Shown: positions 27,471 to 36,745, counted from the first letter of the stretch. The stretch: 60,219 nt of DNA from an uncultured bacterium (GCA_937906475.1 CALCZA010000021.1:1-60219), one strand, 5' to 3'. Notes: generated by a model from the sequence alone, not told the origin. Program-made: numbers and translations.

Positions 27471-29126
27471 ATGGCCCACCAATCGCGCGTCTTACTCTTG
27501 CTGATCCTGACGGCCCCGCTGGCCGCCCAAGTCGTCCAGATTCCGGACGAAAACTTCGATGCTTGCACCAGCATTATGGTCAGTCGCGGCGCGTCGACCG
27601 ATGGCTCGGTGATGATTACCTACTCGGCGGACGCGGCGTTCATGCCGAAGCTTCTGCACCATCAAGGAGGCAATCATAAGGTTGGCGAACTGGTCGACCT
27701 GGTCGCATGGGAGAACGATCGAGTGCGTGGCCAATACCGTCAGGTCGCCGAGACCTATTCGGTGGTTGGTTTGATCAACGATCGCCAAGTGGCGTTGGGG
27801 GAGACGACGACCGGTGGCCGACGCGAACTGCGCAACCCCGACGGCATGCTCGACTACGACGGCTTGATGTGGCTGACGCTGCAGCGTGCTGCAACCGCGC
27901 GCGAAGCGATTGCGACGATCGATGCGTTGTGCAAGGAATACGGCTACGGATCCGGTGGCGAGACGATTGCGATCGCCGACAAGAATGAGGCGTGGGTGCT
28001 TGAGATCATCGGCCGCGGCAAAGGCCAGATGGGGGCTTTGTGGGTCGCCGCGCGCGTTCCCGAGGGCTGCATCTCGGTGTCGGCGAACATGGCCCGCATC
28101 GGTGAGTTCCCGAGGAACGATCCGGACAACTGGCTGTTCGCCAAAGACGTGGTCGAGTTCGCGGTGGCCAAAGGCTTCTACGATCCGGCCGCCGGCAAAC
28201 CGTTCTCGTGGCGCGATGCCTACCACCCAAACCCGAAGGCAACCAGCAAGCGCGCCTGTGCGACGCGGGTTTGGAGCGTGCTGCGACGCGCTTCGCCGTC
28301 GAGCAACTTGTCGCCGGACTTCCATCGCGGCGTGGTCGGAGCCAAGCACTACCCGTTGTTCATCAAGGTCGATGCGAAGTTGTCGGTGCGCGACGTCATG
28401 AGCTTGATGCGTGATCACTACGAAGGCACGCCGTACGACATGACCAAGGGAGTGTCGGCGGGACCGTTTAATAGCCCGCTGCGTTGCCGCGGTCTGCGCT
28501 TCGAAGTGGATGGCACGCAGTACGCATGGGAACGCCCGATTGCGACCCAACAGGCCGGCTTCGTGATGTTGGCGCAGTGCCGCGCGTGGTTGCCCGATCC
28601 AGTCGGCGGCGTCTACTGGTTCACGCCCGACGATCCCTACACGTCGTGCTTCATCCCGCTCTACTGCGGCATGTCACGCTTGCCGGAGTCCTACACAACC
28701 GGCACCTACGGTGAGTTCTCATTCGACTCCGCGTGGTGGGTCAGCAACGTCGTTTCGAACCTCACCTACGACAAGTGGTCGCGCGTGGTGCCGGACGTGC
28801 TCGCCGCCCAAATCGAAAACGAAGAACGCTTCGTAGCGATGATGCCGGCGATCGACGCCGCCGCCGCCGCGATGCTGGAGTCGAACCCAGAGCACGCCCG
28901 CCGCTTCCTAACTGACTGGTCCGTAGCCGCCGCCGATCGCCTGTTCGAAGACTGGCGCAAACTCGCCGGCACGATCATCGCGAAGCACGTTGACGGTTAC
29001 GTGCGCGACGGTGGTCGTTCGCGCGGCATCGGCTACTCGGAAGACTGGTTGCGCAAGGTCGTTGCCGAACAAGGCCAGATGCTGCAGTTGCCTAAGGCAC
29101 CCGGCACCGGCGAGGGCGACCACTAG
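27471..29126 (+). CDS. C69-family dipeptidase (PepD-like), exported
   Basis: 551 residues. The ATG at 27471 gives a signal peptide (MAHQSRVLLLLILTAPLAAQ). The mature start contains NFDACTSIMVSRGASTDGSVM: in peptidase family C69 (U34) the Cys of ACTS (here Cys32) becomes the N-terminal nucleophile after processing, and TDGS is conserved. Other landmarks are GETTTGGRREL (E.T..GR), LALQRAATAREAI-like (LTLQRAATAREAIATID), YGSGGETIAIADKNEAWVLEI and FPRNDPDNWLFAKDVVEFAV. It would cleave dipeptides, perhaps from cell wall or food protein, outside the cytoplasm. Ten or so residues between signal peptide and Cys imply a propeptide. No operon partner. Confidence 0.92.
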   Translation: MAHQSRVLLLLILTAPLAAQVVQIPDENFDACTSIMVSRGASTDGSVMITYSADAAFMPKLLHHQGGNHKVGELVDLVAWENDRVRGQYRQVAETYSVVGLINDRQVALGETTTGGRRELRNPDGMLDYDGLMWLTLQRAATAREAIATIDALCKEYGYGSGGETIAIADKNEAWVLEIIGRGKGQMGALWVAARVPEGCISVSANMARIGEFPRNDPDNWLFAKDVVEFAVAKGFYDPAAGKPFSWRDAYHPNPKATSKRACATRVWSVLRRASPSSNLSPDFHRGVVGAKHYPLFIKVDAKLSVRDVMSLMRDHYEGTPYDMTKGVSAGPFNSPLRCRGLRFEVDGTQYAWERPIATQQAGFVMLAQCRAWLPDPVGGVYWFTPDDPYTSCFIPLYCGMSRLPESYTTGTYGEFSFDSAWWVSNVVSNLTYDKWSRVVPDVLAAQIENEERFVAMMPAIDAAAAAMLESNPEHARRFLTDWSVAAADRLFEDWRKLAGTIIAKHVDGYVRDGGRSRGIGYSEDWLRKVVAEQGQMLQLPKAPGTGEGDH

Positions 29127-29192
29127 GGGGTCGCTATGGTGCCAGGACCAGAACCCCACAACTTCGTCATCCAGCGGTGACTCCAGTCTCGG

Positions 29193-30140
29193 TCATAGCA
29201 ACCACTGCCCGCGCATGACCGCGAGCAGGGCATTCGCGATCGGTCCCGTGTTGCCGATCCACTGCACGAACTGTAAGCAACAGATCGCAGTCGCCAGCGT
29301 GGCCCACCCGGTGCCCAGTCCGATCAGTGCTGCGATCGTCAGCGTGATGGCACTTGTCCACGTCGCGATCAACGCCAGCAACAAACTGTTGGCCCACGTT
29401 GGCAGGTCGGCCGCGCCGACTGCGGTCACCGTGTTCGGCGCGAAGTAGAGCGGCACGCTGCCCGCGGTTTGCGTCAGCGTGAACTGTGACAGAGGTTGCG
29501 GTTGGATCGCAACGCGCATTAGTGCACCCGATTCACTGAACGCGATTGGTGTGCTTGCTAGACGTTCTCCATCAGCAGTGATCGTGACTTCGGTCGCGCC
29601 ATCACCGGTCGGCAGCGACGCGCGTGGCCGCATCCAGATCGCGTCGACGGTCGGCTTCCCTTCGATCCGGAACGTGACGTTCGTGCCCTTGCCTTGAAGA
29701 ACCGGTTGCTCGGGGGCGACTACTTCGTAATGGCGGCGCGCGTGGTTCGGCGCGTCAAGCCACGCACCCAACCCGATCGCGAGCGGTCCCGACAACGCGA
29801 GTTGTGCGAGCAACGCGCCAGCGATCACGGCGCCGCGTCCTCCAAATGGCGAACGTTCGAGGCGGCGAACGGTGTCTGCGCCGGGCTGCCGCAACGCAAA
29901 GGTTGGCCATGCGTGCGCGGCGCACAGGCAGCACGCAACGGCGACCACCAACAGCGGCAGCGTCAGCCATGGCGTCGCCGCCGCCGCTGGACTGCCGTTG
30001 ATGAGGTCCGGTTCGCTGGCGACGTTCGCGATTAGCGCGATGAACAACGCGATCGTGGTCGGCGCAGCGCTGGTTCGCAAGCAAAGGCGGAACGTCAGGC
30101 CAGCCGGACCGCGCCATACTGACGGCCACGACATGCTCAC
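29193..30140 (-). CDS. ABC transporter membrane subunit
   Basis: 315 residues, GTG start at 30140 overlapping the end of the ATPase gene by four bases (GTGA). It has hydrophobic segments at about 28-48, 58-80, 103-125, 250-275 and 275-300, with a roughly 110-residue extracytoplasmic region between helices three and four (APEQPVLQGKGTNVTFRIEGKP... SVPLYFAPNTV) predicted to be beta-rich. Sequence is not close to a named permease; the role follows from coupling to the adjacent ATPase. Such pairs are often exporters for lipids or antibiotics, or act in copper-handling (NosFY-like), but nothing here selects among these. Confidence 0.75.
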   Translation of the reverse strand: MSMSWPSVWRGPAGLTFRLCLRTSAAPTTIALFIALIANVASEPDLINGSPAAAATPWLTLPLLVVAVACCLCAAHAWPTFALRQPGADTVRRLERSPFGGRGAVIAGALLAQLALSGPLAIGLGAWLDAPNHARRHYEVVAPEQPVLQGKGTNVTFRIEGKPTVDAIWMRPRASLPTGDGATEVTITADGERLASTPIAFSESGALMRVAIQPQPLSQFTLTQTAGSVPLYFAPNTVTAVGAADLPTWANSLLLALIATWTSAITLTIAALIGLGTGWATLATAICCLQFVQWIGNTGPIANALLAVMRGQWLL

Positions 30141-31003
30141 CGCTTAGGCCCCACCTTAGTGTCGTCGCGGCTGCGGCCGAGGCGCCGGAACAGTGCGAAC
30201 AGATGGTCGCGAGGTCGTTCGATGCGCACGACTTCGCCGCCGCGGGTCTTGGCATCGTTCGCAAGCTGTTGCATGCCGTCGTCGTCGAGGCCGCGGACAA
30301 CCAGCGCCCGGTCATCGGTGGCGAGCAGATCCTCGAGCGTGCCGCGTGCCTTGACCGCTCCGTTGTGCAGCAGCAAGACTTCGCTGCAGATCTCCTCGAC
30401 CTCCAGCAAGTGGTGTGATGCCATCAGGATTGCGCCGCCCTGGTTTACCCGTTCGCGCAGGATTTCCATGACCGTGGCGGTGCCGAACGGATCGAGGCCG
30501 GCGGTCGGCTCATCGAGCAGCAGCACCTCGGGGTCGGCAATCAGTGCGCCGGCCAGCGCCAGACGCTTGCACATGCCGGTACTGAACGTGCGGATCGGGC
30601 GGCTTCCTGCGTGGGTTAGTTCGAGCCGTTCGAGCAAGTTTTTGGCCCGGCGGTCCGATTCCGAGTTGGCCAGACCGAGTTCGGCACCGAGGAACGCCAG
30701 GTATTCGGGGGCCGACAGCACCGCCATCGGCAAGGCGCCTTCGCTCTGGTAGGCCACTCGCTGGACCAGCGATTTTCTGTCCGGAGGCTCGCCGAGCACC
30801 TCGACCGTGCCGCTCGTTGGCCGTTGCAGGCCGGCGAGAGCCCGCAATAGCGTCGTCTTACCGGATCCATTGGGCCCGAGCACGCCGACGATCGCGCCCG
30901 CCGCCACCTCAAGATCGAGGGGCAGTAGCGCTTTGACCGCCGCTTTCTTGCCGCGGCCAGCGAATGTCACTGCGAGTTGGTGTGCCGATATGGCGATGGC
31001 CAT
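30137..31003 (-). CDS. ABC transporter ATP-binding protein
   Basis: 288 residues from the ATG at 31003 (an earlier ATG at 31030 adds nine unconserved residues). Walker A GPNGSGKTT, Q-loop VAYQSEGALPMAVLS, signature FSTGMCKRLALAGAL (TGM in place of SGGQ, usual in CcmA/NosF-type exporter ATPases), Walker B VLLLDEPTAGLD and H-loop ASHHLLEVEEIC. The C-terminal 60 residues (LVVRGLDDDGMQQLANDAKTRGG) form the small extra domain of DrrA/NosF-like proteins. It energises the membrane protein encoded immediately downstream. Divergent from the FHA gene with 66 bases between starts. Confidence 0.92.
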   Translation of the reverse strand: MAIAISAHQLAVTFAGRGKKAAVKALLPLDLEVAAGAIVGVLGPNGSGKTTLLRALAGLQRPTSGTVEVLGEPPDRKSLVQRVAYQSEGALPMAVLSAPEYLAFLGAELGLANSESDRRAKNLLERLELTHAGSRPIRTFSTGMCKRLALAGALIADPEVLLLDEPTAGLDPFGTATVMEILRERVNQGGAILMASHHLLEVEEICSEVLLLHNGAVKARGTLEDLLATDDRALVVRGLDDDGMQQLANDAKTRGGEVVRIERPRDHLFALFRRLGRSRDDTKVGPKR

Positions 31004-31069
31004 GGGTCCCGATGGTATACGTGACGGCATGCAGTTTCTCTTGCGTGCTGGTGAGTGGCGGTGTCATCG

Positions 31070-31912
31070 ATGAGTGGATACCTGGAATTGGCGGACGGTG
31101 CGTTCATTGGCGTGCGCGATGGCCTCGTTCTCGGGCGGGTTTCGGCTTGCGATGTGGTCGTCAATGACACCAAGGCTTCCCGGCGTCACGCACGGCTGAT
31201 TATCGAAGCCGGGGTCGTTGAGATCGAGGACATGAACAGCAGCAACGGCACGTTGCTCAATGGCAAGCCGGTAGATCGCCGGTTGATCCGCGATGGCGAC
31301 GAAGTGCGCATCGGCAAGACCGTCATCATCTATCGCGAAGGTGCGTTGCCTGGTGCGAAGTCGACGACTCGTTCGACGAGTGGTGCGTCGGTGATCTTCG
31401 ATGACGATGACGACTTGTTCGGTGATTCGCCGAGCTCCGCGCCGCCGATCGCGGCTGAGCCGAGGCAGAGTGCGCCAGCTCCGAAGGCGCCCATGCCGAA
31501 GCCAGCCCCGCGTGCTAGCGACGACTTGCTCGGTGATGATGATCTGTTTACGCCGCCGCCAGCTAAGCCCGCGCCGACCAACGTCGTTGAGTTTGAAGAC
31601 GAAGTCGTTGAAGTGCAGCAGGCTCCGGCACCGACTCGTCGTGAGCCCGAACCAGTTCGTCGCCGCCAGGAACCGGTGATTGAGGTGCGCAAGTCGCAGC
31701 CAGCGGCACCTGGAACGGCGCAGCCTGCGGCCGGCGACGACGTCATCGGTTCGTCACAGCGCGTGCTTCAGTATTCGAAGAAGGCGTCCGGCAACAATCC
31801 GCTCGGCGATGACGTTGGCCAGATGTCGGGTGGCATGCGCCTGCTGGCTGTGGTTGGCGTTTTGGCGATCGGAGGTGGCATCGTCTACGGCATCGTCACC
31901 GCGATGGGGTAG
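31070..31912 (+). CDS. FHA-domain protein with acidic repeats and C-terminal membrane anchor
   Basis: 280 residues, ATG at 31070. Residues about 15-85 are a complete FHA phosphothreonine-binding domain: LVLGR (Gly-Arg), TKASRRHARL (Ser-Arg-x-His), DMNSSNGTLLNGKPV and GDEVRIGKTVIIY. Then a 150-residue Pro/Ala/Asp-rich linker carries repeated acidic motifs (DDDDDLFGD, DDLLGDDDLFTPP, EFEDEVVEV). A single transmembrane helix is at the C-terminus (MRLLAVVGVLAIGGGIVYGIVTAM). The cytoplasmic FHA domain tethered to the membrane suggests a docking scaffold for a Ser/Thr-kinase-phosphorylated partner; no kinase or phosphatase gene is nearby. Confidence 0.9.
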   Translation: MSGYLELADGAFIGVRDGLVLGRVSACDVVVNDTKASRRHARLIIEAGVVEIEDMNSSNGTLLNGKPVDRRLIRDGDEVRIGKTVIIYREGALPGAKSTTRSTSGASVIFDDDDDLFGDSPSSAPPIAAEPRQSAPAPKAPMPKPAPRASDDLLGDDDLFTPPPAKPAPTNVVEFEDEVVEVQQAPAPTRREPEPVRRRQEPVIEVRKSQPAAPGTAQPAAGDDVIGSSQRVLQYSKKASGNNPLGDDVGQMSGGMRLLAVVGVLAIGGGIVYGIVTAMG

Positions 31913-31949
31913 CCGGCTGACGTCGGTGCCGCGGTACCGCCGTGCTTGG

Positions 31950-33056
31950 CTAGCGATGCTCGCGTGTGCTGAGCGTGCGCCAAGTCATGACGTAGCTTGC
32001 GGCGATGTCGTCCCACGTTTCGGTCGTGTCGACGAAGGCGCGCCGTTCCGCCGCCGCAGGGTTCTGTTGGTCTCCGACTGGTTCTTGAATTGCCGTGCGG
32101 ATGGCTCGCATCCACGCCAAAGGTTGGTCTGCCGGTAGCAGCGTGCCGTGGCCAGCCAGAATCTCAGGTAGCGCCGTCGCGTCGGCCGCTAATACTGGCT
32201 TTCCGTATGCCAGCCCTGCGAGGGCCGGGATGCCAAAACCTTCGTAGATCGAAGGCATCACGACGGCACGCGCGTGGTGGTAGAGCGAGTGCAAGGTCTC
32301 TTCGTCGACGGCACCGAGGTGGTGCACAACGGGAGTTAGGTCAAGGTCTCGAGCGAGTTGCAGAAGTTGCTGGCCGCTGCCCGCGTCGCGGCCAGCTAAC
32401 CAGAACTCGGGAACTTCGTCGCGCGGAAGCAACGCCAATGCGCGGATCATGACGTCGAGGTTCTTGCGCGCTTCGAGATGGCCAACGTGCAGCACAAAGC
32501 CATTGCGTGGTTGTGGTCGCGGCAACGGTTGCGGTTCGTGAGGTGGTGCTGATGTGGCGTTTCGTGCGACGACGGTTCGTTCGATCGTAGTCGGGATGAT
32601 CTCGTGCAGTCGCGTGGCCGTCCACTTGCTTGGTGTCACGATCGCGTGCGCGCGTCGACACGCCTTGCGCAGCACCGAGCGCGCCAGGATGCGCGGCCAC
32701 TTCGTGTGGCCATCGACGGCGCGCAGGTCGTGGACCGTCAGGCACAGCGGTATGGGCACCCGAGGTGGCGGCAAGAAGCCGTGATCGTAGACGGTGGCAT
32801 CGAGTTCCTTCAGCAGCGTTGGCAGGCGGGACTGTTCGCGAACGGCACGCTTCCAAGTTGGACCGGTTGGGATGTCGATTGGTAGCCAGTTCGTTCGTGA
32901 CAACGTTGGCGGCGTGTAATCTGCCCGATGCAGGACAGTGATGCGTTCGTCTTGCTGTAGGTGCTTGCCGGCGTGGGCGAGTATGGCGAGTAGGCGCTGG
33001 TTGGCACCCGAATGCGGGCCGAGCAGCCAGCCGGAAACGACGACGTGCATGCTCAT
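31950..33056 (-). CDS. GT4-family glycosyltransferase (third gene of trio, altered EX7E motif)
   Basis: 368 residues; ATG at 33056 overlaps the stop of the previous gene (ATGA). GT-B fold: N-terminal half with LCLTVHDLRAVDG and RAHAIVTPSKWTATRL, C-terminal half with VLHVGHLEARKNLDVMIRAL and MPSIYEGFGIPALAGLAYGKPVLAADATALPEI. This last stretch is the GT4 donor-binding EX7E motif, but the second Glu is Ala here (EGFGIPALA). That Glu normally contacts the nucleotide ribose, so donor binding may differ. Likely acts in surface-polysaccharide or glycolipid synthesis with the two upstream enzymes. Confidence 0.9.
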   Translation of the reverse strand: MSMHVVVSGWLLGPHSGANQRLLAILAHAGKHLQQDERITVLHRADYTPPTLSRTNWLPIDIPTGPTWKRAVREQSRLPTLLKELDATVYDHGFLPPPRVPIPLCLTVHDLRAVDGHTKWPRILARSVLRKACRRAHAIVTPSKWTATRLHEIIPTTIERTVVARNATSAPPHEPQPLPRPQPRNGFVLHVGHLEARKNLDVMIRALALLPRDEVPEFWLAGRDAGSGQQLLQLARDLDLTPVVHHLGAVDEETLHSLYHHARAVVMPSIYEGFGIPALAGLAYGKPVLAADATALPEILAGHGTLLPADQPLAWMRAIRTAIQEPVGDQQNPAAAERRAFVDTTETWDDIAASYVMTWRTLSTREHR

Positions 33057-34066
33057 ACGAGCACCTCGCGGTGGATGCGGGACCATTGCTCGGCGGTTGC
33101 TTGTGGCGTCAGGTCGCGCGCGCGTTGGTGGCCGGCAAGCGCCAGTCGCCAACGCAGTTCGGAGTCTAGGTGGATCCGCGCGAGCGCGTCGGCGATCGAG
33201 TCGATCGATTGCGGGTCGACGAACAGGGCAAGCTCGCCGTTCTTGCCGAGGTCGGCAATCTCACGATGTGGCGGCAGGTCGGAGCAAACCACCGGTGCTC
33301 CGTTGGCGAGTCCCTCTAAGACAGGCATGCCGAAGCCTTCGAAGTGCGATACATGCACTAGCGCGCGGCAAGATTGTAGCAGCGCGAGTTTCTCCGCTTC
33401 GTCGACGTAGTGGTCGGGTGGTCCGCAGAAGCACAGGTCGGGCAGGTCGTCGTGTTGGGCTCGTGCGAGTTGATGTGCCGCTCGCAGGCGCGCTCGATTC
33501 TTGCGCTTACGATCGTCGCCAAGCACTAGGAACGCGCCGTCGCGCGCCGTGGTGCTTGATTCGGTTGGTCCGGGGCCTCGTGCTGTGCCGTGCATGACCA
33601 GTTCGATCGGTGGGCATCGCTTGCCGAGCAGCATTGCGACATCGCGCTTGGTCATCGTCGACGGGGCGATGACTCGCGCGGCACTGCGCAGCGCGCGCCG
33701 GGTTGCGAATTGTCGCCAGGCGCTGCCCGGTTCGTCGAGTTCTGGGTGCAGCCACGGCAAATCGTGCGCGGTGGCGATGGTTGGGCATGGAGTGTGGAGC
33801 GGCACGGAGGCAACCGAACTGTGCAGTAACCGCGCATTTACAGTTCGCAGGATGCGCGGCAGTTGTCGCTGCCGTTGCCATGCGCCGCGCGGCGCTTCGA
33901 CGAGGCGCACGGACGCGATCGGTTGCATCGTGACGTCCTTGGGTAGTAGCAGCACGCACTCCGCTTCGCCACGGTCGGCGTAGGCCTGCAATGCATTCAA
34001 GAACGAACGGCCGACACCGGTGGCCGGTCCGTCGCCGAGGCAGATGCCATCGAACGCGATCGTCAC
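33053..34066 (-). CDS. GT4-family glycosyltransferase (second gene of trio)
   Basis: 337 residues. A GTG at 34066 overlaps the stop of the upstream glycosyltransferase (GTGA) and gives the typical N-terminus VTIAFDGICLGDGPATGVGRS, in which the Gly-rich loop for the acceptor side is complete. Further motifs: TIATAHDLPWLHPEL, AARVIAPSTMTKRDV, and the intact EX7E motif HFEGFGMPVLEGLANGAPVVCSD. Middle segment GDDRKRKNRARLRAAHQLA replaces the usual 'G...prKN...ll.A'. Cytoplasmic enzyme, sugar and acceptor unknown. Confidence 0.9.
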   Translation of the reverse strand: MTIAFDGICLGDGPATGVGRSFLNALQAYADRGEAECVLLLPKDVTMQPIASVRLVEAPRGAWQRQRQLPRILRTVNARLLHSSVASVPLHTPCPTIATAHDLPWLHPELDEPGSAWRQFATRRALRSAARVIAPSTMTKRDVAMLLGKRCPPIELVMHGTARGPGPTESSTTARDGAFLVLGDDRKRKNRARLRAAHQLARAQHDDLPDLCFCGPPDHYVDEAEKLALLQSCRALVHVSHFEGFGMPVLEGLANGAPVVCSDLPPHREIADLGKNGELALFVDPQSIDSIADALARIHLDSELRWRLALAGHQRARDLTPQATAEQWSRIHREVLV

Positions 34067-35145
34067 GACGAGACCTCGCGATACAGTTCGGCGTGGGCCG
34101 TCGCGCATTCTTGCCAGACGAACGATTTCGCGCGCTGAAGGCCTGCTTCGATACAGGAACGGCGATGGTCGTTGTCGTGCAGCACGCGTTCGATCGCTGC
34201 GCCCAGTGCCTCGACGTTGGTGGCGTCGGCCAACGTTAGTGCGTCATCGCCCAACTCACGCATCGGGTCGGTTTGATGCGCTACGACCGGCACGCCCAGG
34301 GCCATGGCCTCAAGCGGCGGGAAGCCGAAGCCTTCCCAGAGCGATGGGTAGGCCAGCAGTTTGGCATGATGAAGTAGCGGCCACAGTTGTTCATCAGAGC
34401 AGTGCGGTTGCCATTGCACGATGCCCTCGCGCTGGGCCAACTCTAGGTCGGCAACGATTTCGTCGCACGCCCAGCCGATAGCGCCGACGACGACTAACAG
34501 CGGTCGTGGCTCGGGTAGTGCTCGCCATGCCGCGAGCAACGCGCGGTGGTTTTTGCGCGGTTCGATTGTGCCGACGCACAGCGCGTAGTCGCGACCGTTC
34601 AGCGGATGCGGACCGGTCGTCATGGGCACATGGTCGGCGCCGAACGGAATGATGCGCATCGGCGGGGCGTCTGGTGCAAACGCGAGCACGTCGTTGGCCG
34701 TAGTGCTCGATGGCACGATCAGCGCATCGGCACGCGCGATTGCGGTTCGAGTGCGTTCGCTCAGTTCGGCGGCCTGGTCGCCATGCCACGATGGATTCCG
34801 AACAAATGCCAGGTCGTGCACCGTCAGGATTGTGCGAGCATTGCGAACGGGTGGTTGCACGAAGTCGGTCCAGTGGAAGACTCTCGCGTTGCCGGCGAGA
34901 TGCTCGGCGCCGATGCCAAGTCGCCGCAGCATCGGCAGCGCGCGGCCGGCAATCGGCAGGCGGTGTAGGCGCGCCCCGGCGGGGACTTCGACCGCGACTT
35001 TGCTGCGGGCGAGGCTGTGGCCAAACAGGTGCACGCGCAATTCGGGGCAATGCGTCAACGACCGCGCGAGTTCACGCGTGGCCCGACCGATTCCTGCTCG
35101 TGAGAGTAAGGCTGGTCGATAGTCGAGTGCGATCGGCAGTGGCAT
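34063..35145 (-). CDS. GT4-family glycosyltransferase (first gene of trio)
   Basis: 360 residues, ATG at 35145 (MPLPIALDYRPALLSRAGIGRATREL). Recognisable parts are ILTVHDLAFVRNPSWHG, RADALIVPSSTTANDVLAFAP, VGTIEPRKNHRALLAAWRAL (the classic GT4 GtiePRKN segment) and YPSLWEGFGFPPLEAMALGVPVV with an intact EX7E motif. This is the closest of the three to mannosyl- or rhamnosyl-transferases of the WbdA/PimB-like group. It heads an operon of three with four-base overlaps. The start is 49 bases from the divergent 35195 gene. Confidence 0.92.
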   Translation of the reverse strand: MPLPIALDYRPALLSRAGIGRATRELARSLTHCPELRVHLFGHSLARSKVAVEVPAGARLHRLPIAGRALPMLRRLGIGAEHLAGNARVFHWTDFVQPPVRNARTILTVHDLAFVRNPSWHGDQAAELSERTRTAIARADALIVPSSTTANDVLAFAPDAPPMRIIPFGADHVPMTTGPHPLNGRDYALCVGTIEPRKNHRALLAAWRALPEPRPLLVVVGAIGWACDEIVADLELAQREGIVQWQPHCSDEQLWPLLHHAKLLAYPSLWEGFGFPPLEAMALGVPVVAHQTDPMRELGDDALTLADATNVEALGAAIERVLHDNDHRRSCIEAGLQRAKSFVWQECATAHAELYREVSS

Positions 35146-35194
35146 GCAGTCAGTTGGACGTATCCGCGGTATCCTTCGTGCAATCGGATCCTTG

Positions 35195-36745
35195 ATGCAA
35201 CGAAGCACGGTACTGTTCCTGTTGGTAGGGTGCATCGTGGCCGCGGTGGTAGCCATCATTGTGTTTTCTGGCCCGGGTGACGTGGTTGCGCCGCCGGGGG
35301 CCGGCGAGGCCGAGGCGAATGCCGCCGATCCCAACCGTGCCAATGGCAGTTCGGGGACCGGAGCCAGCGATTCGGTGAATCAGCACAATCCGGTTTCACC
35401 GGATGGTCCTCACGTTCGCATCACGGTGACGTCCAAGGAGCAATTCGTCGCGCCACCGCAATCGTTGCCTCTGGCGGTCAGCACCGATGGCAGGTTGTTG
35501 CAGGCGGAAGTCCTCGCGGGCGTTGGCGCGGGCTTCGATGCCGAGGCCAACCGTCGCGGCGTGGCGCTGATCGCCATCGACTTCGATGGTGGTCGCTTGC
35601 TGCGCCAAGTCACAGTGGATCCCAGCGTTGAGTCCGTAGCCCGCGTCGGCGCCCGCGTCGTGCTGCGGGGCCGGGTGCAGGATACGGCCCAGAAGCCGGT
35701 CCCGGGAGCCACCGTGTGGCTCGGTGAGTTCACGGCGGACGGTAGCGAACGCGAGTATGCCGTCGATGAAGAAGGCGCTTTCGAAGCGAACGTGCCGGCA
35801 GGAGAAGGTGTCCCGTTCGTGGTTCACGCCCCGGGCTTTGCCAGCACTTGGCGCACGATGACCGTTTCGCCGACCAGCCAACCGCTGAGCGAAGTGCTGC
35901 AGTCTGCGACCAGTCTGTCGATCCAACTGGCAGCGCGAGCCGACGGCTTGCAGTCGGTGCGTGTCTTTGTTGTGCCACTAGCGCCAGTGTCGACTGGCGT
36001 GTCCCAATGGCCGTTTTTCCGGCAGTGCTTGTCGGGTGGTTACGCCGTCAATGACAAGGGGCAAGCCGTCATCGATGACTTGCCACAACACGGAACGCTC
36101 GGCGTCATCGTGCGGCATCCGTTCGCCGCGGCTGGGCGTGCAGTGGCGGCAAAGCTGAAGGAGCAACCGGTTCGTATCACGGTGCCGGTGGCGTTCGCGG
36201 TTGGCCGGCAGTTAGGCGGGGTGGCGGACACTGATGGCAACCCGATCGTGTCGGCCTCTGTTTGGGTTCGGCCGCTAAGCCAGCGACTGCAAGGCGCGCC
36301 GTCCTTGCGTTTGTTGCCGCCGCATCTCGATGTGCTTGGTATGTGCTTTGCGGCTACCGGCCAGGGCGGCCAATTTGCCATTGGCTTGCTGGACGAAGAG
36401 CGAGCGGTGATTAGCGTTCGCGCCAAGGGCTATGCCGGTCGCGATGTAGCTCCTGAGGCATTCATGAACACCGAAGTGGTGTTGCCAGCATGGTTGCCAG
36501 GTGAAGCTTCGTTGCGCATTCAACCGCCGATTGTTGGCAAGGTGTGGCGCGTGTCGATCAACCTCGGCGATGGCATCAGCGAAAACTGCGCTGCCGACAA
36601 ACCGTTCGTGATCGCGCTGCCGCACGCCGGGCGATTCGATGTCGAGATGGTTGTCGAAGTTGATGACAAACCACGCGGCAATCGTGACGCAAAGGACTTG
36701 ATGGTGACCGGGCCAATCGATCTCGTGACGCCGACGCCAAACTGA
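35195..36745 (+). CDS. Membrane-anchored protein with carboxypeptidase-regulatory-like domains
   Basis: 516 residues from the ATG at 35195; an in-frame ATG at 35144 would add 17 residues overlapping the divergent gene. A single N-terminal transmembrane anchor (STVLFLLVGCIVAAVVAIIVFSG) is followed by a flexible Ala/Asn/Ser linker to about residue 75. Two beta-sandwich modules resemble the carboxypeptidase regulatory-like fold: VVLRGRVQDTAQKPVPGATVWLGEFTADG then EYAVDEEGAFEANVPAGE (about 150-215), and GRQLGGVADTDGNPIVSASVWVRPL (about 325-350). These motifs (G.v.d..g.pv.gA.V) are clear. Proteins of this type decorate planctomycete envelopes; function unknown. It does not continue into the polyglycine lipoprotein gene, being separated by about 195 bases with hairpins. 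Confidence 0.8.
   Translation: MQRSTVLFLLVGCIVAAVVAIIVFSGPGDVVAPPGAGEAEANAADPNRANGSSGTGASDSVNQHNPVSPDGPHVRITVTSKEQFVAPPQSLPLAVSTDGRLLQAEVLAGVGAGFDAEANRRGVALIAIDFDGGRLLRQVTVDPSVESVARVGARVVLRGRVQDTAQKPVPGATVWLGEFTADGSEREYAVDEEGAFEANVPAGEGVPFVVHAPGFASTWRTMTVSPTSQPLSEVLQSATSLSIQLAARADGLQSVRVFVVPLAPVSTGVSQWPFFRQCLSGGYAVNDKGQAVIDDLPQHGTLGVIVRHPFAAAGRAVAAKLKEQPVRITVPVAFAVGRQLGGVADTDGNPIVSASVWVRPLSQRLQGAPSLRLLPPHLDVLGMCFAATGQGGQFAIGLLDEERAVISVRAKGYAGRDVAPEAFMNTEVVLPAWLPGEASLRIQPPIVGKVWRVSINLGDGISENCAADKPFVIALPHAGRFDVEMVVEVDDKPRGNRDAKDLMVTGPIDLVTPTPN

Noticed and set aside
27492-28550. 352-residue leftward frame over the C69 dipeptidase gene
   Set aside because: Arg/His-rich shadow, while the plus strand carries the N-terminal Cys and all C69 motifs.
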